Counted from the first letter of the stretch, positions 19,374-29,310 are shown. The stretch: 64,000 nt of DNA from Iodobacter ciconiae (GCF_003952345.1 NZ_CP034433.1:1364001-1428000), one strand, 5' to 3'. Numbers and translations are program-made. Notes: generated by a model from the letters alone, not told the origin.

Positions 19374-19400
19374 AGTAGCTTACGGGCTGCTGTTTTTTTT
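19374..19400 (+). terminator. Probable intrinsic terminator of the outer-membrane protein gene
   Basis: The stem AGTAGC/GCTGCT (one G-U pair) around a short loop is followed by GTTTTTTTT. It touches the 3' end of the convergent NlpD-like gene. Confidence 0.55.
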
Positions 19401-20067
19401 AGGGAAGGTAAGGGGCTGGGTTGATTGCTACTCCCTTGAAACGTAATTCAAAGTGCAGCATGACTTTGTCACTGCCTGTATTTCCCATTTCGGCTACGCT
19501 TTGCCCCTGTTTTACGTTGTCGCCTTCTTTTGCCAGAATCTGCCGGTTATGTGCATAGGCGGTCAGATAGTCCTTATTGTGCTTAATGATCAGAAGCTTG
19601 CCATAACCACGCACCTGATTGGCGTAAATTACTTTACCGCTTGCCGCCGCGTAAACGGGGGAGCCTGCTGCTCCGCCAATATTGATTCCTTTATTGCTTT
19701 TGCCGTTAAAGGCCCTTAAAACCGGGCCTTTATTGGGCCACACCAGCGATATGGCTGGTGTTTTTGGCTTACTGACAGGCGCAGGCGTTGTTGCCGGGGG
19801 CTTGGTTTTTACAGGATCAAGGGCGGGAGTGGCGGGCTTGCCCATGCCGATATTCAATATTTGCCCGACGTGAATCGTGTTGTCATTCAGTTGATTTAAG
19901 CGCTGTAGCTCGCCGACACTACGGCCTGCATTGCGGGCAATGCTATAGAGCGTGTCACCTGCTTTTACCTGATACATGCCCTCGCCGATGGGGGCTGTGC
20001 CGCAAGCGCTGAGCAAAAGTAAAAAAGGCAGAAAACGACAAAGGAGGGGGATTGAGTGGATAGGCAT
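19399..20067 (-). CDS. NlpD-like lipoprotein: LysM + degenerate LytM (M23) domain
   Basis: Start at 20067 (MPIHSIPLLCRF) gives 222 residues with the lipobox LLSAC (Cys 22). A LysM domain follows (YQVKAGDTLYSIARN ... NTIHVGQILNIG). After a Pro/Thr-rich linker comes a LytM domain. The zinc ligands of active M23 peptidases are missing: the H-x3-D site is replaced by NKGINIGG and the HxH by LHFELRF. That is the state of NlpD/EnvC/ActS amidase activators, so it probably activates cell-wall amidases during division rather than cutting peptidoglycan. A longer start at 20151 places the lipobox too deep. Confidence 0.82.
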   Translation of the reverse strand: MPIHSIPLLCRFLPFLLLLSACGTAPIGEGMYQVKAGDTLYSIARNAGRSVGELQRLNQLNDNTIHVGQILNIGMGKPATPALDPVKTKPPATTPAPVSKPKTPAISLVWPNKGPVLRAFNGKSNKGINIGGAAGSPVYAAASGKVIYANQVRGYGKLLIIKHNKDYLTAYAHNRQILAKEGDNVKQGQSVAEMGNTGSDKVMLHFELRFKGVAINPAPYLP

Positions 20068-20296
20068 GCGGCAGATTTTAACACCCTGTGTAAGTGAAAC
20101 TCTGGGTATTAGTTGGAAAAGCAATTTGGTGTCTATTGCTGCTGTACACAAAGCTTGCTCGTGGTTTACCTCGGTTTATTTGGCTTTGCTGGTGTTTAAT
20201 TTATGAAATGAATCAGATGTTCAGCAGGCTATTGGGGATGACACCATAACGGCGTATTTTTGAGTAGAATTTTCCCCTCGTCTTGGGAGATTCTAA

Positions 20297-20866
20297 ATGA
20301 AACCAGCTGAGTATTCCGATAGTCAGATTATGGCGATTTTGAAGCAGGCCGAAGAAGGTTTTCCTGTGGCGGCGCTTTGCCGTCAGTATGGCATGAGTTC
20401 AGCATGTTTTTGTAAATGGCGAACCAAATTTTACGGTGTGGGCGCTTTTGCGATGGCGCGGATAAAAGAGCTCGAAGATGAGAATCGGCACCTTAGAAAA
20501 ATGTACCTTGAGGCCCGGATGCGAGCGGAGCTGATGAGAAAGGCCATGCTAAAAAAGAGGGTTAAGTCATCCTGGCGCCGCCAGATGGCTCATTGGGCCG
20601 TTGAGCATTATTTGGTTTCTGTGCGTGAGGCCTGTGCCTGTTTTGCCATTAGCCTGACCTGTTATCACTATGTATCCCGGCTGGAGCAGGAAAATAAGGA
20701 GATCGCTGACTGCTTACGAAATTTAACCGAAACTAATCCCGAATGGGGTTTTGGTTTGTGTTTTTTATATTTGCGAAATGTCCAGCAGCGGAGCTGGAAT
20801 CATAAACGGGTTTACCGGATTTATTGTGATTTGGCATTAAACCAGCGAATGACAGCCAGAGCCTGA
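20297..20866 (+). mobile_element. Truncated IS3-family element with orfA and the start of orfB fused in one frame
   Basis: 189 codons. Residues 1-85 match OrfA of IS407-type IS3 elements (YSDSQIMAILKQAEEGFPV, LCRQYGMSSACFCKWRTKF, and the leucine-zipper part ELEDENRHLRKMYLEAR). Without a frame change the protein continues into the OrfB start (SWRRQMAHWAVEHYLVSVRE, CYHYVSRLEQENKEIADCL, WGFGLCFLYLRNV, WNHKRVYRIY) and stops after about 100 OrfB residues. The DDE catalytic core is missing, so it cannot transpose. In intact elements OrfA and OrfB lie in different frames, so an indel has fused them. No clear inverted ends were found. Confidence 0.8.
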
Positions 20867-20889
20867 TAAGGAGTGGCATGAGGGGCAGC

Positions 20890-20924
20890 AAAATAAAACG
20901 GGCGACTTTGCTTAGGAGTCGCCC
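20890..20924 (-). terminator. alaS terminator
   Basis: On the minus strand the stem GGGCGACT/AGTCGCCC (20900-20907 with 20917-20924) is followed by GTTTTATTTTG. It lies 28 bases past the alaS stop codon. Confidence 0.75.
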
Positions 20925-20951
20925 ATTTGGCTTGCCCGTTTTGGGGTAGCT

Positions 20952-23576
20952 TTAAAGCTTAGTTGCAAGCCATGCCGGGGTGCTGTCTAGCGCACTTTTC
21001 AGGTTTTCCGGCTCTGTGCCGCCGGCTTGTGCCAGATCAGGCTTGCCGCCGCCTTTGCCGCCAACCTGCTGGGCGACGAAGTTAACCAGCTCGCCAGCTT
21101 TTACTTTGCCAGTCAAGTCATTACTGACACGGGCGATCAGGCTGACTTTACCTTCGGATACACTGGCAAGAATGGCGATGCCGCTTTGCAGGCGATCCAT
21201 TAGCTTATCACTCATTTCACGCAAGACTGTGCCTTCAACACCATCTACGATGCCGACTACACATTTTACGTCACTGATCGTGCGTAAACCAACGCCAATC
21301 AGGCTGTCCAGCTGGGCAAAGGCCATCTGGCCTTTCAGATTTTGTACTTCTTTCTGGGCCAGTTTCAGCTCGGCTTGCAGTTTTTCCAGCTTAGTGATCA
21401 GCTCACCTGGCTTGGATTGCGTCATCGCGGCAAGGGCTTTGATTTCGCTGTCTTGCGTTTGCACCAGGGCTAAAGCGGCTTCACCGGTGATGGCTTCAAT
21501 ACGGCGAATCCCTGCTGCAATACCGCTTTCTGCGATGATTTTGAAGAGGCCAATATCGCCCGTGCGGCCCACATGCGTGCCGCCGCATAGCTCGGTAGAG
21601 AAGTCGCCCATTTTTAATACGCGCACATCGTCGCCGTATTTTTCGCCAAACAGCGCCATGGCACCGGCAGCGATGGCGTTGTCAAAACTCATCTGTGCTG
21701 CTGAAACAGCATCGTTACGCATAATTTCTTCATTAACCAGCGCTTCAATCCGGGCGATTTCAGCTGGGGTTACTGGTTTGGGCTGGCTAAAGTCAAAACG
21801 TGTGCGCTCAAACGTCACCAGCGAGCCTTTTTGCTCCACATGTGTGCCAAGCACGGTGCGTAGTGCTGCGTGCAGCAAGTGGGTAGCGCTGTGATTGCGC
21901 TGGCTGGCCTGACGCTTCACCAAATCAATGCTGGCGGTTACGGCGTCGCCTACTTTCAGATTGCCATTGCTGACCACACCCTGATGACCAAAGACATCGG
22001 ATTTCACTTTTTGCGTATCGGTCACATCAAACAAAATATCGCCCGCACGGATGCTGCCTACGTCACCGGCTTGGCCGCCTGATTCGGCATAAAACGGCGT
22101 GTGATCCAGCACCACTACGCCCGATTCGCCGGCGTTTAAGATTTCAACCGGCTCGCTGCCACGATAAAGTGCCAGTACCTTGGCCGCTTGGGTGCTTTCG
22201 GTGTAGCCGTGGAAACAGCTTGCTTCCCCGTCGTAAACCAAACCCGTTACTGCTTTAAACTGACCGGCCGCTTTAGATTGCGCCCGCTGGGTATTGAGTG
22301 CTACTTCAAAGCCTTCCATATCCACGCTGACATTGCGCTCGCGGCATACGTCAGCGGTTAAGTCGATAGGGAAACCGTAGGTGTCAGAGAGTTTGAAGGC
22401 AGTTGCACCATCCAGTACTGTCTTGCCGCCCGCTAAGGCGGTATCGAGCAGGGCCATGCCGTTTTCCAGTGTTTTGGCAAACAGCTCTTCTTCGTATTTC
22501 AGTGTTTCTTCGATCAGTGTTTGTTTTTGTACCAGCTCTGGGTAGGCGTGACCCATTTCGGCAACCAGTGCGGCAACCAGTGTAAAGAAGAATGGTTTTT
22601 TCTGGCCAAGTTTATAGCCATGACGCACGGCGCGGCGGATGATGCGGCGCAATACATAACCACGGCCTTCATTACTTGGCAATACACCGTCAGCAATCAA
22701 AAAGGAGCACGCGCGGATATGGTCAGCAATCACCTTAAGTGAAGGCGTTTCCTGATTGTAAGGCACGCCAGTTGCGCCAGCTGCAGCTTGTAATAGAGCA
22801 ACAAAGGAATCTGTTTCGTAATTGGTATGCACTTTTTGCAGTACGGCAGACAGGCGCTCCAGCCCCATGCCGGTATCAACGGATGGTTTTGGCAGTGGGT
22901 GCATCACACCTTCGGCATCGCGGTTGAACTGCATAAACACGTTATTCCAGATTTCTACAAAGCGATCGCCGTCTTCTTCCGGGCTACCAGGAGGGCCTCC
23001 CCAGATATGATCGCCGTGATCATAAAAAATCTCGGTACAAGGGCCACAAGGGCCGGTGTCGCCCATGGCCCAGAAATTATCCGAGGCATAGGCTGCGCCT
23101 TTGTTGTCGCCAATACGGATGATTTTGTCTGCAGGCACGCCCATTTGCTGGTTCCAGATCTCAAACGCCTCATTGTCTGATGCGTAGACCGTGACCAGCA
23201 GTTTTTCTTTTGGGATGGCCAGCCACTCAGGGCCGGTTAAAAACTCCCAGGCGTAATGGATGGCATCCTTTTTGAAATAATCGCCAAAGCTGAAGTTGCC
23301 GAGCATTTCAAAGAAAGTGTGGTGGCGTGCAGTGTAGCCGACGTTTTCTAAATCGTTGTGCTTGCCGCCAGCGCGTAAGCATTTCTGGCTGGTGGTGGCA
23401 CGGGTGTAATTGCGCTTATCAAAGCCCAGAAACACGTCTTTGAATTGCACCATGCCAGCCACGGTAAACATGATGGTTGGATCATTGCCTGGCACAAGCG
23501 GGCTGGAGTTAACGACCTGGTGGCCTTTAGAGGCAAAGAAGTCGAGGAATTTCTGGCGGATTTCGTTTGATTTCAT
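20952..23576 (-). CDS. alaS: Alanine-tRNA ligase
   Basis: 874 residues, the usual AlaRS length. It begins [19 protein letters not shown]. The class II catalytic motifs are present ([41 protein letters not shown]). The editing domain has the zinc site [12 protein letters not shown] and [12 protein letters not shown]. The C-terminal oligomerisation/C-Ala domain ends [15 protein letters not shown]. It charges tRNA-Ala in the cytoplasm and edits mis-attached Ser/Gly. It stands alone, with its own terminator downstream and 264 bases of upstream sequence before the convergently placed exporter gene. Confidence 0.98.
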   Translation of the reverse strand: MKSNEIRQKFLDFFASKGHQVVNSSPLVPGNDPTIMFTVAGMVQFKDVFLGFDKRNYTRATTSQKCLRAGGKHNDLENVGYTARHHTFFEMLGNFSFGDYFKKDAIHYAWEFLTGPEWLAIPKEKLLVTVYASDNEAFEIWNQQMGVPADKIIRIGDNKGAAYASDNFWAMGDTGPCGPCTEIFYDHGDHIWGGPPGSPEEDGDRFVEIWNNVFMQFNRDAEGVMHPLPKPSVDTGMGLERLSAVLQKVHTNYETDSFVALLQAAAGATGVPYNQETPSLKVIADHIRACSFLIADGVLPSNEGRGYVLRRIIRRAVRHGYKLGQKKPFFFTLVAALVAEMGHAYPELVQKQTLIEETLKYEEELFAKTLENGMALLDTALAGGKTVLDGATAFKLSDTYGFPIDLTADVCRERNVSVDMEGFEVALNTQRAQSKAAGQFKAVTGLVYDGEASCFHGYTESTQAAKVLALYRGSEPVEILNAGESGVVVLDHTPFYAESGGQAGDVGSIRAGDILFDVTDTQKVKSDVFGHQGVVSNGNLKVGDAVTASIDLVKRQASQRNHSATHLLHAALRTVLGTHVEQKGSLVTFERTRFDFSQPKPVTPAEIARIEALVNEEIMRNDAVSAAQMSFDNAIAAGAMALFGEKYGDDVRVLKMGDFSTELCGGTHVGRTGDIGLFKIIAESGIAAGIRRIEAITGEAALALVQTQDSEIKALAAMTQSKPGELITKLEKLQAELKLAQKEVQNLKGQMAFAQLDSLIGVGLRTISDVKCVVGIVDGVEGTVLREMSDKLMDRLQSGIAILASVSEGKVSLIARVSNDLTGKVKAGELVNFVAQQVGGKGGGKPDLAQAGGTEPENLKSALDSTPAWLATKL

Positions 23577-23840
23577 AGTGTATAGGGTCGGTATTCGGTG
23601 AATACGAAAGTATTGATTCTAAATGAAAGCCCATCATCAGGGTAGCGCCCCGTTAATAAGGGGGCGAGCTTGCAGGCGGGCGAGGGAATCGGATGGCTCT
23701 TTGGTGTGTTTCTGATGTTAAAGATATTGGGCCGGTTCTGTTTTACGGGCTTATCTGCCACACAGTCGTTTATTCAATTCATCGCCTGAATGGGTTTGCG
23801 TGGCGTCGCCCGGGTTGCACAGGGGAACGGAGGATACGAT

Positions 23841-25025
23841 TTAAACCTTTGCAACGGTCACTGGCCCGCTGCGGTTTAGCCGCCATGCACCTGCACTACA
23901 CGCGGCAAGCAGCGTGAGTAAGGGTAGTGCGCTGTTGTCGTGCCATAAGCCCATTAATAAACCAGCCAGTGTGGCGCAGCCAAATTGCAAGGAGCCAAGC
24001 AGAGCAGATGCCAGCCCGGCTTGTTTGCTCTGGTGTTGCAAAGCCATTGCTGAGGTATTGGGGGTGATAAAGCCCATGCTGGTGACAAACATAAATAAAC
24101 CCAGCAGCAAGAGCGGGAAATTAAGCAGGCCCGATACTTGCAGCAAAAACAGACTTAGCCCGGAAAAGGCGGGAAAGTACAGTGCGCGTCTGAGTAGCTT
24201 GCTTGTGCTGTGGTTTTTTAATGCGCGTACATTAAACTGGCTGCTGATAATAAAGCCTGCTGCATTACTGGCAAAGATCCAGCCAAAATGCTCGGCAGGC
24301 ACGCCAAATAGCTCAATGATGATGTACGGTGATCCTGCGATATAGCCAAAAAAGCCCCCCATAAGCAGTGATCCCGTCAGAGCGTGACGCATAAATGCTT
24401 TATCGCGGATCAGTGTGGCGTAGCCCTTTAGTACTTTACCCAGTTCAAGTGCCGGGCTGTGCTGGGTATCGTGGGTTTCTTTAAAAAAGAAATGCACATT
24501 AATCAGGCAGATCAGTGCAAACAGCATCTGAAAAGCAAAAATGGCCCGCCATCCCGCTGTGGTTGTTACCCACCCACCCGCAATAGGGGCCAGAATCGGG
24601 GCGAGGCCCATAATCAGCATCAGGGTAGAAAAAGCTTTGGCCATTTCCTGCACATTGCAGCGATCCCTAACTACGGCCCTGGAAACCACCATGCCCGCAC
24701 AGCCGCCAAGGGCTTGCAAAAAGCGCAAAGCAATAAGCTGATCAATCTGTGTGACAAAGATGCAGCCTATAGTGGCCAGAATATAAATCGTAAGGCCAAA
24801 ATAGAGCGGTGGTTTACGGCCAAAACGGTCGCTAAACGGGCCGTAAATTGCCTGCCCGATTGCCAGACCAATAAAAAAGCTGGCAAGAGTAAGCTGTACC
24901 GAGCCAGGTGTAGCCCCCAGACTGTGCGAAATAGCCGGGAAGCTGGGTAAATACATATCGATGGAAAGCGGGCCAAGTGCAGTAAGCGCACCCAGTAAGA
25001 GTAGCCATGGTGGGAAATAGCGCAT
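23841..25025 (-). CDS. Bcr/CflA family multidrug MFS exporter
   Basis: 394 residues, 12 predicted membrane helices. The N-terminus LLLLGALTALGPLSIDMYLP is the standard Bcr/CflA opening (drug:H+ antiporter-1). MFS motif A appears as GPFSDRFGRKPPL after helix 2, and motif C-like AGMVVSRAVVRDRC in helix 4. The family exports bicyclomycin, chloramphenicol, sulfonamides or sugars/amino acids; the actual substrate cannot be read here. Solitary gene. Confidence 0.88.
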   Translation of the reverse strand: MRYFPPWLLLLGALTALGPLSIDMYLPSFPAISHSLGATPGSVQLTLASFFIGLAIGQAIYGPFSDRFGRKPPLYFGLTIYILATIGCIFVTQIDQLIALRFLQALGGCAGMVVSRAVVRDRCNVQEMAKAFSTLMLIMGLAPILAPIAGGWVTTTAGWRAIFAFQMLFALICLINVHFFFKETHDTQHSPALELGKVLKGYATLIRDKAFMRHALTGSLLMGGFFGYIAGSPYIIIELFGVPAEHFGWIFASNAAGFIISSQFNVRALKNHSTSKLLRRALYFPAFSGLSLFLLQVSGLLNFPLLLLGLFMFVTSMGFITPNTSAMALQHQSKQAGLASALLGSLQFGCATLAGLLMGLWHDNSALPLLTLLAACSAGAWRLNRSGPVTVAKV

Positions 25026-25195
25026 GCAGTTTTGCTTTTTTAAAAGAAAAGTTTGCTTATTGTACGCTGACTAAGCCCGATAAAGGGGCTGCGGTGCCCT
25101 GTTTCTACGCTGCTTATACAATGACAGCTCTAGATACGGGTAGCCCGCAATCTTGTTTTTTTGTAGGGTGCCCTTTGGGTGAAAGCATGCATAAT

Positions 25196-25832
25196 TTAAT
25201 AGCCTGCGGTAAAGCGTTGACGGCTATGCCGTGCGTTTTCTGCTTCATTTAGCATGGCCACAGCAAAGTCTTCTACCGAGATACGGCTTTCGCCCTGAGC
25301 ATCAAGCAGTAATTGATCGCCACCCAGGCGGAACTGACCTGTGCGTGCGCCTGGCTCTAAATGAGCGGATGGGCTGAGCATCGACCAGTCCAGTACGCTT
25401 TCTTTGCGCAGTCATTTCAAAGCCGTACGAGCACCGAGAGCTGAGCCTTTCCATTCGGCCGGAAAGCCGGGCGTGTCTACCACTTGCACGCCGGGAGCGA
25501 CTTCCAGGCTACCTGCGCACCGACAACTAAAAAGCGGGGTGCCGCTGATGCTTTTACGCTGTTCAGAATGTGCTGAAAACCATCTACAAAATACTGGTAA
25601 ACATCCCCCGCTGCGTGGCCGCTGAATGCACTGATTACGAGGTCATGGCCCGCTAATTGGGCAGCTAGCGCAGCTTCATCGTTTACATCGGTTTTAACTG
25701 CGGTCAGGGCCGCGTGAGCGGGCGCCTGGCGATGTTTTGTACCAGGGCGCTGACCTGATGGCCGCGCTCAAGCGCTTCGTTTAAAAGCTTAGAGCCGACA
25801 TAACCTGTTGCGCCGATGATTGCGATTTTCAT
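25196..25832 (-). pseudogene. Broken NAD(P)-binding oxidoreductase/epimerase-like gene
   Basis: The ATG at 25832 starts MKIAIIGATGYVGSKLLNEA (a Rossmann GxxGxxG) and runs to ALVQN, then hits a stop. The rest follows in other frames. After an indel in an A-run, [32 protein letters not shown] and [18 protein letters not shown] lead to PRFLVVG. After a second indel, [20 protein letters not shown] leads to ALGARTALK, then an in-frame TGA. LRKESVLDWSMLSPSAHLEP and SRISVEDFAVAMLNEAE then run to the end. Two frameshifts and one nonsense codon mean it is genuinely dead. The intact protein would be a ~212-residue PF13460-type NAD(P)H-binding protein. Confidence 0.88.
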
Positions 25833-25867
25833 GGTGTTTCCTTACATGTTGATGGTGTAAAGCGGTT

Positions 25868-26482
25868 TTATTGTTTTGCAACAAAATCAATTAAATTTTG
25901 CGGGTCCTTGTGCATCAAAGAGCTGGGAACAACAGACAGTTGGCCGCCCTTTTGTAATAGCAGCGTGGGTACGCCGCGCAGGCCGTTTTTTTGCATTAAA
26001 GCCTGAGCCCGTTGCGTAATCGTGTGTAATTCTTTGGGCCAGCCTGCTGCAAAATCTTTGGCAAATTGTCCGGCATCCAGACCAAACTCTGCTGCCAGCC
26101 CAATAAAATCGGCTATGTCCTGTGTGCCTTTGGCATAACGCAGTTGTTGTATCCGGTGCAGTACATCCACCGATTGATCTGGTACGGTCTGGCTGATCAG
26201 GTAGTAAGCCAGTGTGGAAGCACTCGAATCAAAAGGGGTGTCCAGATCAGCCAGAATATGCTCTTTGTAGGCCAGGCTAAACTCCTGTCCTGTGATCTGG
26301 GCGATGCGTTGATCGCTGCTCCAGAAGTGGCTTGCCATTTCTCTGCTCATTGCCTGAGGATGGGAAAATAGCCCCGTTGGGTGCAACTGCCATTTCAGGG
26401 TTGTCTGTGCTTTTAAGGCAGAAAGAGCAGGCGCTGCGCCGTAACACCAACCACAAAGTGGGTCAAATAAGAGATGCAGCAT
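25868..26482 (-). CDS. DsbA-family thiol oxidoreductase (cytoplasmic, FrnE-like)
   Basis: Start at 26482 (MLHLLFDPLCGWC) gives 204 residues; the longer frame from 26548 adds an unrelated N-terminus. The CGWC redox motif is at residues 10-13. The helical insertion and the cis-proline region RGVPTLLLQKGGQL (about residue 175) follow the DsbA fold. There is no signal peptide, so it acts in the cytoplasm, like FrnE or 2-hydroxychromene-2-carboxylate isomerase relatives. Substrate unknown. It is 36 bases upstream of the dead epimerase gene's ATG, so both may once have formed an operon. Confidence 0.8.
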   Translation of the reverse strand: MLHLLFDPLCGWCYGAAPALSALKAQTTLKWQLHPTGLFSHPQAMSREMASHFWSSDQRIAQITGQEFSLAYKEHILADLDTPFDSSASTLAYYLISQTVPDQSVDVLHRIQQLRYAKGTQDIADFIGLAAEFGLDAGQFAKDFAAGWPKELHTITQRAQALMQKNGLRGVPTLLLQKGGQLSVVPSSLMHKDPQNLIDFVAKQ

Positions 26483-26660
26483 GTTGAGTGTCCTAAAAAA
26501 TATGCTGCTACATCTTTTACCTGAATGGGCCATGCCAGCCGGTGGCATCTATGCGGTATATCCAAGTGCCCGTTATTTGCCTGCAAAGGTCAGAATTTTG
26601 CTTGATTTTATGCGAGCAAGGCTGAAAGCCTAGGCGTGGTTTTAGGGTTGAACAAGGCAG

Positions 26661-26694
26661 AAGACGCTCATGATGCAATCACCATGAGCGTCTT
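26661..26694. terminator. Strong hairpin between the DsbA-like and nitronate monooxygenase-like genes
   Basis: AAGACGCTCATG pairs perfectly with CATGAGCGTCTT across a 10-base loop. It lies about 55 bases past the stop of the minus-strand gene at 26749. T-runs on either side are short, so it may be a terminator or an mRNA 3'-end stabiliser. Confidence 0.6.
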
Positions 26695-26748
26695 TTAAGA
26701 CTGTGCAGCTTTGTAGTTTGCCTGGCTATGAAGAAACATCAGCAGGCC

Positions 26749-27903
26749 TCAGGCCATAGCAGCTACTCTGCCGCTCATCAGGTAGTCGATCAGTTCGCGC
26801 ACCGGACGAATGGCTTTGCCGAAGGGAAGGTTGCCATTGCCTCTGAAAAACAGGCCTTTGTCGAGTTCACCATGCATGGCGGAGGCAAGTTTGAGGTCGA
26901 TGCAGAACTGGCCAACTTTGTTCAACCCATCGCGCAGGCCGCAGTGGCTTAGGCAATCCATGCGCTGGGTGCAGCGGCGCGGATCAGCGCGGGCCAGTGC
27001 TTGCAGATGGCTTTCGCGGCGCAAGTATTGTTTGAGCCAGGGGGTGGCAACGGCACGGGCGGGCAGGCCGGCTACGCTGACAAACTCGGCCAGATCGCTG
27101 GCTTTGGCATTGATTAAGGTTTGCTTAAAGTTGATATGCGCATCGCCTTCTTCACAAACCGCAAAGGCTGTTCCAAGCTGTACGGCATCTGCGCCATTGT
27201 TTAGCCAGTGGTCTACTTTCTCATGGCTGTCTATGCCACCAGCAACAATTAATTGAGGTGCATCGCGGCCCAAACCCAGCTCTGTAAACAGAGCATGGCA
27301 ATCAGCCAGTACTTTAGCAAAATCAAAGCGGGAGTCATGCACGTCGCTGATGCGTGCCGCGCCTAAATGGCCGCCTGCGTGGCCGGGATGCTCAATTACA
27401 ATGGCATCAGCGCGCCGGCCTTTTTTTAACCATTTTTTTAAAATAATGGCTACGCCGCGTGCGTCGGACAGAATCGGAATTAGTGCAACTTTAGGGTGAT
27501 CTGCGATCATTTCAGGTAGATCGATTGGCAGTCCCGCCCCCATAACAATGGCATCTGCTCCGCTTTCGCAGGCCTGTTTTACTAAGGCTACATGATCACG
27601 CACGGCCTTCATGACGTTGACAGCAATCATGCCGCAGCCATTGGCTATTTCTTTGGCTGCGCGAATCTCTCTGTCCAGCGCGGTTAAATTGGTTTTATTG
27701 ATCAGATTGGCATCAAGGCAGCGGTGTGTTGCAGCTAGCAGATCGGGGTGGTGTTGGCGTAAATCCACACTGGCGATGGTGCCGAGGGCATTTTCTTTGG
27801 CAACGGCTCCGGCAAGTTTATGCGCTGAAACGCCCACACCCATGCCGCCTTGTACGATAGGTAAGAGGCTGTGTCCTGCAATCTGAAGTGATTTAAAGCT
27901 CAT
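26749..27903 (-). CDS. NAD(P)H-dependent flavin oxidoreductase / nitronate monooxygenase-like (YrpB)
   Basis: 384 residues forming an FMN-binding TIM barrel of the 2-nitropropane dioxygenase family. Motifs are LPIVQGGMGVGVSAHKLA at the start, GADAIVMGAGLPIDLP, VIEHPGHAGGHLGA, and the phosphate-binding end GGIDSHEKVDHWLNNGADAV followed by QLGTAF. A C-terminal Cys-rich segment (CTQRMDCLSHCGLRD) is typical of the YrpB subgroup. It oxidises nitronates or similar small molecules with FMN; the in vivo substrate is not known. Solitary gene with a hairpin downstream. Confidence 0.85.
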   Translation of the reverse strand: MSFKSLQIAGHSLLPIVQGGMGVGVSAHKLAGAVAKENALGTIASVDLRQHHPDLLAATHRCLDANLINKTNLTALDREIRAAKEIANGCGMIAVNVMKAVRDHVALVKQACESGADAIVMGAGLPIDLPEMIADHPKVALIPILSDARGVAIILKKWLKKGRRADAIVIEHPGHAGGHLGAARISDVHDSRFDFAKVLADCHALFTELGLGRDAPQLIVAGGIDSHEKVDHWLNNGADAVQLGTAFAVCEEGDAHINFKQTLINAKASDLAEFVSVAGLPARAVATPWLKQYLRRESHLQALARADPRRCTQRMDCLSHCGLRDGLNKVGQFCIDLKLASAMHGELDKGLFFRGNGNLPFGKAIRPVRELIDYLMSGRVAAMA

Positions 27904-28095
27904 TGTTTATCCTTACGTAGGTAGATGCAGCATAAGCCCCCTGCTTATTTACGTATTGTGCAGGGTCAAGTGTTTTGGGTTTGTTGCTGGCTGACTCATA
28001 TTAAAGGAGATGGGTAGGGATAAAACGCCTATTCTTAAGTATTTCCATTGTTATTGCTTTTGATTTTTGTAAGTTTATCTACCCAGGGGTATAAG

Positions 28096-28674
28096 ATGGC
28101 TGAAGCAGCAGTAACAGGGGGCTCATAAGACGCTTTTCTGGAAGAAAAAGCATTCGAAACCCGCTTTGTTTTTATTATTGGCACGATTAACGATGTACTG
28201 GCTAAAGATACGGCTCGGCGTTTGATTGCTCTGGCGACCGAGTCGGCCAAGCCTATTAATGTGCTGATTTCGTCCCCCGGTGGCCATGTGGAATCAGGTG
28301 ATGTGATTCATGACATTATCAAATTTATTCGTGCCCCGGTGAATATGATAGGCAGCGGCTGGGTAGCTAGCGCGGGTGCACATATTTTTCTTTCGGCTCC
28401 CAAAGAGCGAAGGGTGTGCCTGCCCAATACACGTTTTTTGATTCACCAGCCCAGCGGGGGTATGGGTGGATCTGCTTCTGATGTAGAAATCCAGGTCAAA
28501 GAAATCATCCGTATGCGCGAGCGGATTGCGGCAGTGATTGCTAAAGAAACTGGTCAGAGTCTGGAGAAAGTATTGAATGATATTGAGCGTGATTACTGGA
28601 TGAATCCAGAAGAGGCCATTGAGTACGGCCTTGTTTCCAGGGTGATTCAAAGTCACACCGATTTGGAATCGTGA
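28096..28674 (+). pseudogene. ClpP-like serine protease gene with an in-frame TAA at codon 11
   Basis: The ATG at 28096 reads MAEAAVTGGS, then TAA (28126-28128), then stays in the same frame with DAFLEEKAFETRFVFIIGTI to the natural stop at 28674. The frame holds the ClpP/crotonase-fold motifs: INVLISSPGGHVESGDVIHD, GSGWVASAGAHIFLSAP (nucleophile Ser), and NTRFLIHQPSGG (catalytic His). DYWMNPEEAIEYGLVSRVI closes the fold. No ATG or GTG follows the stop until well inside the fold; the TTG at 28222 would delete the first strand. A single GAA to TAA change would explain it. Intact, it would be a 192-residue solitary ClpP homologue. A strong terminator follows. Confidence 0.7.
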
Positions 28675-28678
28675 TCCA

Positions 28679-28711
28679 CAGCCCTTGGTGGCTTCTAAGG
28701 GCTGTTTTTTT
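28679..28711 (+). terminator. Intrinsic terminator after the ClpP-like gene
   Basis: Stem AGCCCTT/AAGGGCT (28680-28686 with 28697-28703) followed by GTTTTTTTG, immediately after the stop codon at 28672-28674. Confidence 0.85.
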
Positions 28712-28740
28712 GTGGTGGGGTAAGCGCGATCTGTTTGCGT

Positions 28741-29310
28741 TTACAGGGCGGCTTTTGCCGAGTAATAGCATCTGGCACACATGGCCAGGTATCTGGAATT
28801 GCCGCCGATGACAATCTGCTCGCCGGTGATTTCCCGGTAGCCTTGGGCGTTTACCCTTGCGTTCATGGTGGCTTTTTTGCCGCACAGGCAGATGGTTTTC
28901 ATCTCTTCTAAATCATCGGCCAGTGCCAGTAAATAGGCAGAGCCGGGGAAGGGGGTGCCTAAAAAGTCTGCCCGCAGGCCGTAGCAAATTACCGGTAAAT
29001 TGCTTTGATGCGCCAGTCTATGCAGCTGCCGCACTTGCTCCGGGCTGAGAAACTGCGCTTCATCAATCAAAATACAGGCGACTTTTCGCTTGGCAAACAG
29101 CAGGCTGAAATCGCTGCTGCTGCTGAATATTTCGGCTTGCCGCGTAACACCCAGCCGCGATGCCACCGTGCCTACGCTGTGCCTGTCATCAATGGCGGCG
29201 GTAAAAAGCGCAATTTGCATATCTCGCTCTTCGTAATTATGAGCAACTTGCAGCATGGCCGTGGATTTGCCCGCATTCATAGCGGAATAGCGAAAATAGA
29301 GTTTGGCCAT
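28741..29310 (-). CDS. tdk: Thymidine kinase
   Basis: 189 residues of the TK1-type family. The P-loop is YSAMNAGKSTAML and the Walker B-type segment CILIDEAQFLSPEQV. The base-binding lasso region is ICLCGKKATMNARVNAQGYR, with two cysteines there and two in MCARCYYSAK at the C-terminus forming the structural zinc site. The first pair is spaced C-x-C. It phosphorylates thymidine with ATP for nucleotide salvage. Slightly shorter than E. coli Tdk (205). Solitary gene. Confidence 0.93.
   Translation of the reverse strand: MAKLYFRYSAMNAGKSTAMLQVAHNYEERDMQIALFTAAIDDRHSVGTVASRLGVTRQAEIFSSSSDFSLLFAKRKVACILIDEAQFLSPEQVRQLHRLAHQSNLPVICYGLRADFLGTPFPGSAYLLALADDLEEMKTICLCGKKATMNARVNAQGYREITGEQIVIGGNSRYLAMCARCYYSAKAAL

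Noticed and set aside
28222..28674. ClpP-like gene taken as starting at TTG 28222
   Set aside because: It would cut into the first strand of the fold (RFVFIIGTI). In-frame homology continues upstream to the ATG at 28096 through one TAA, so a nonsense lesion is the better reading.
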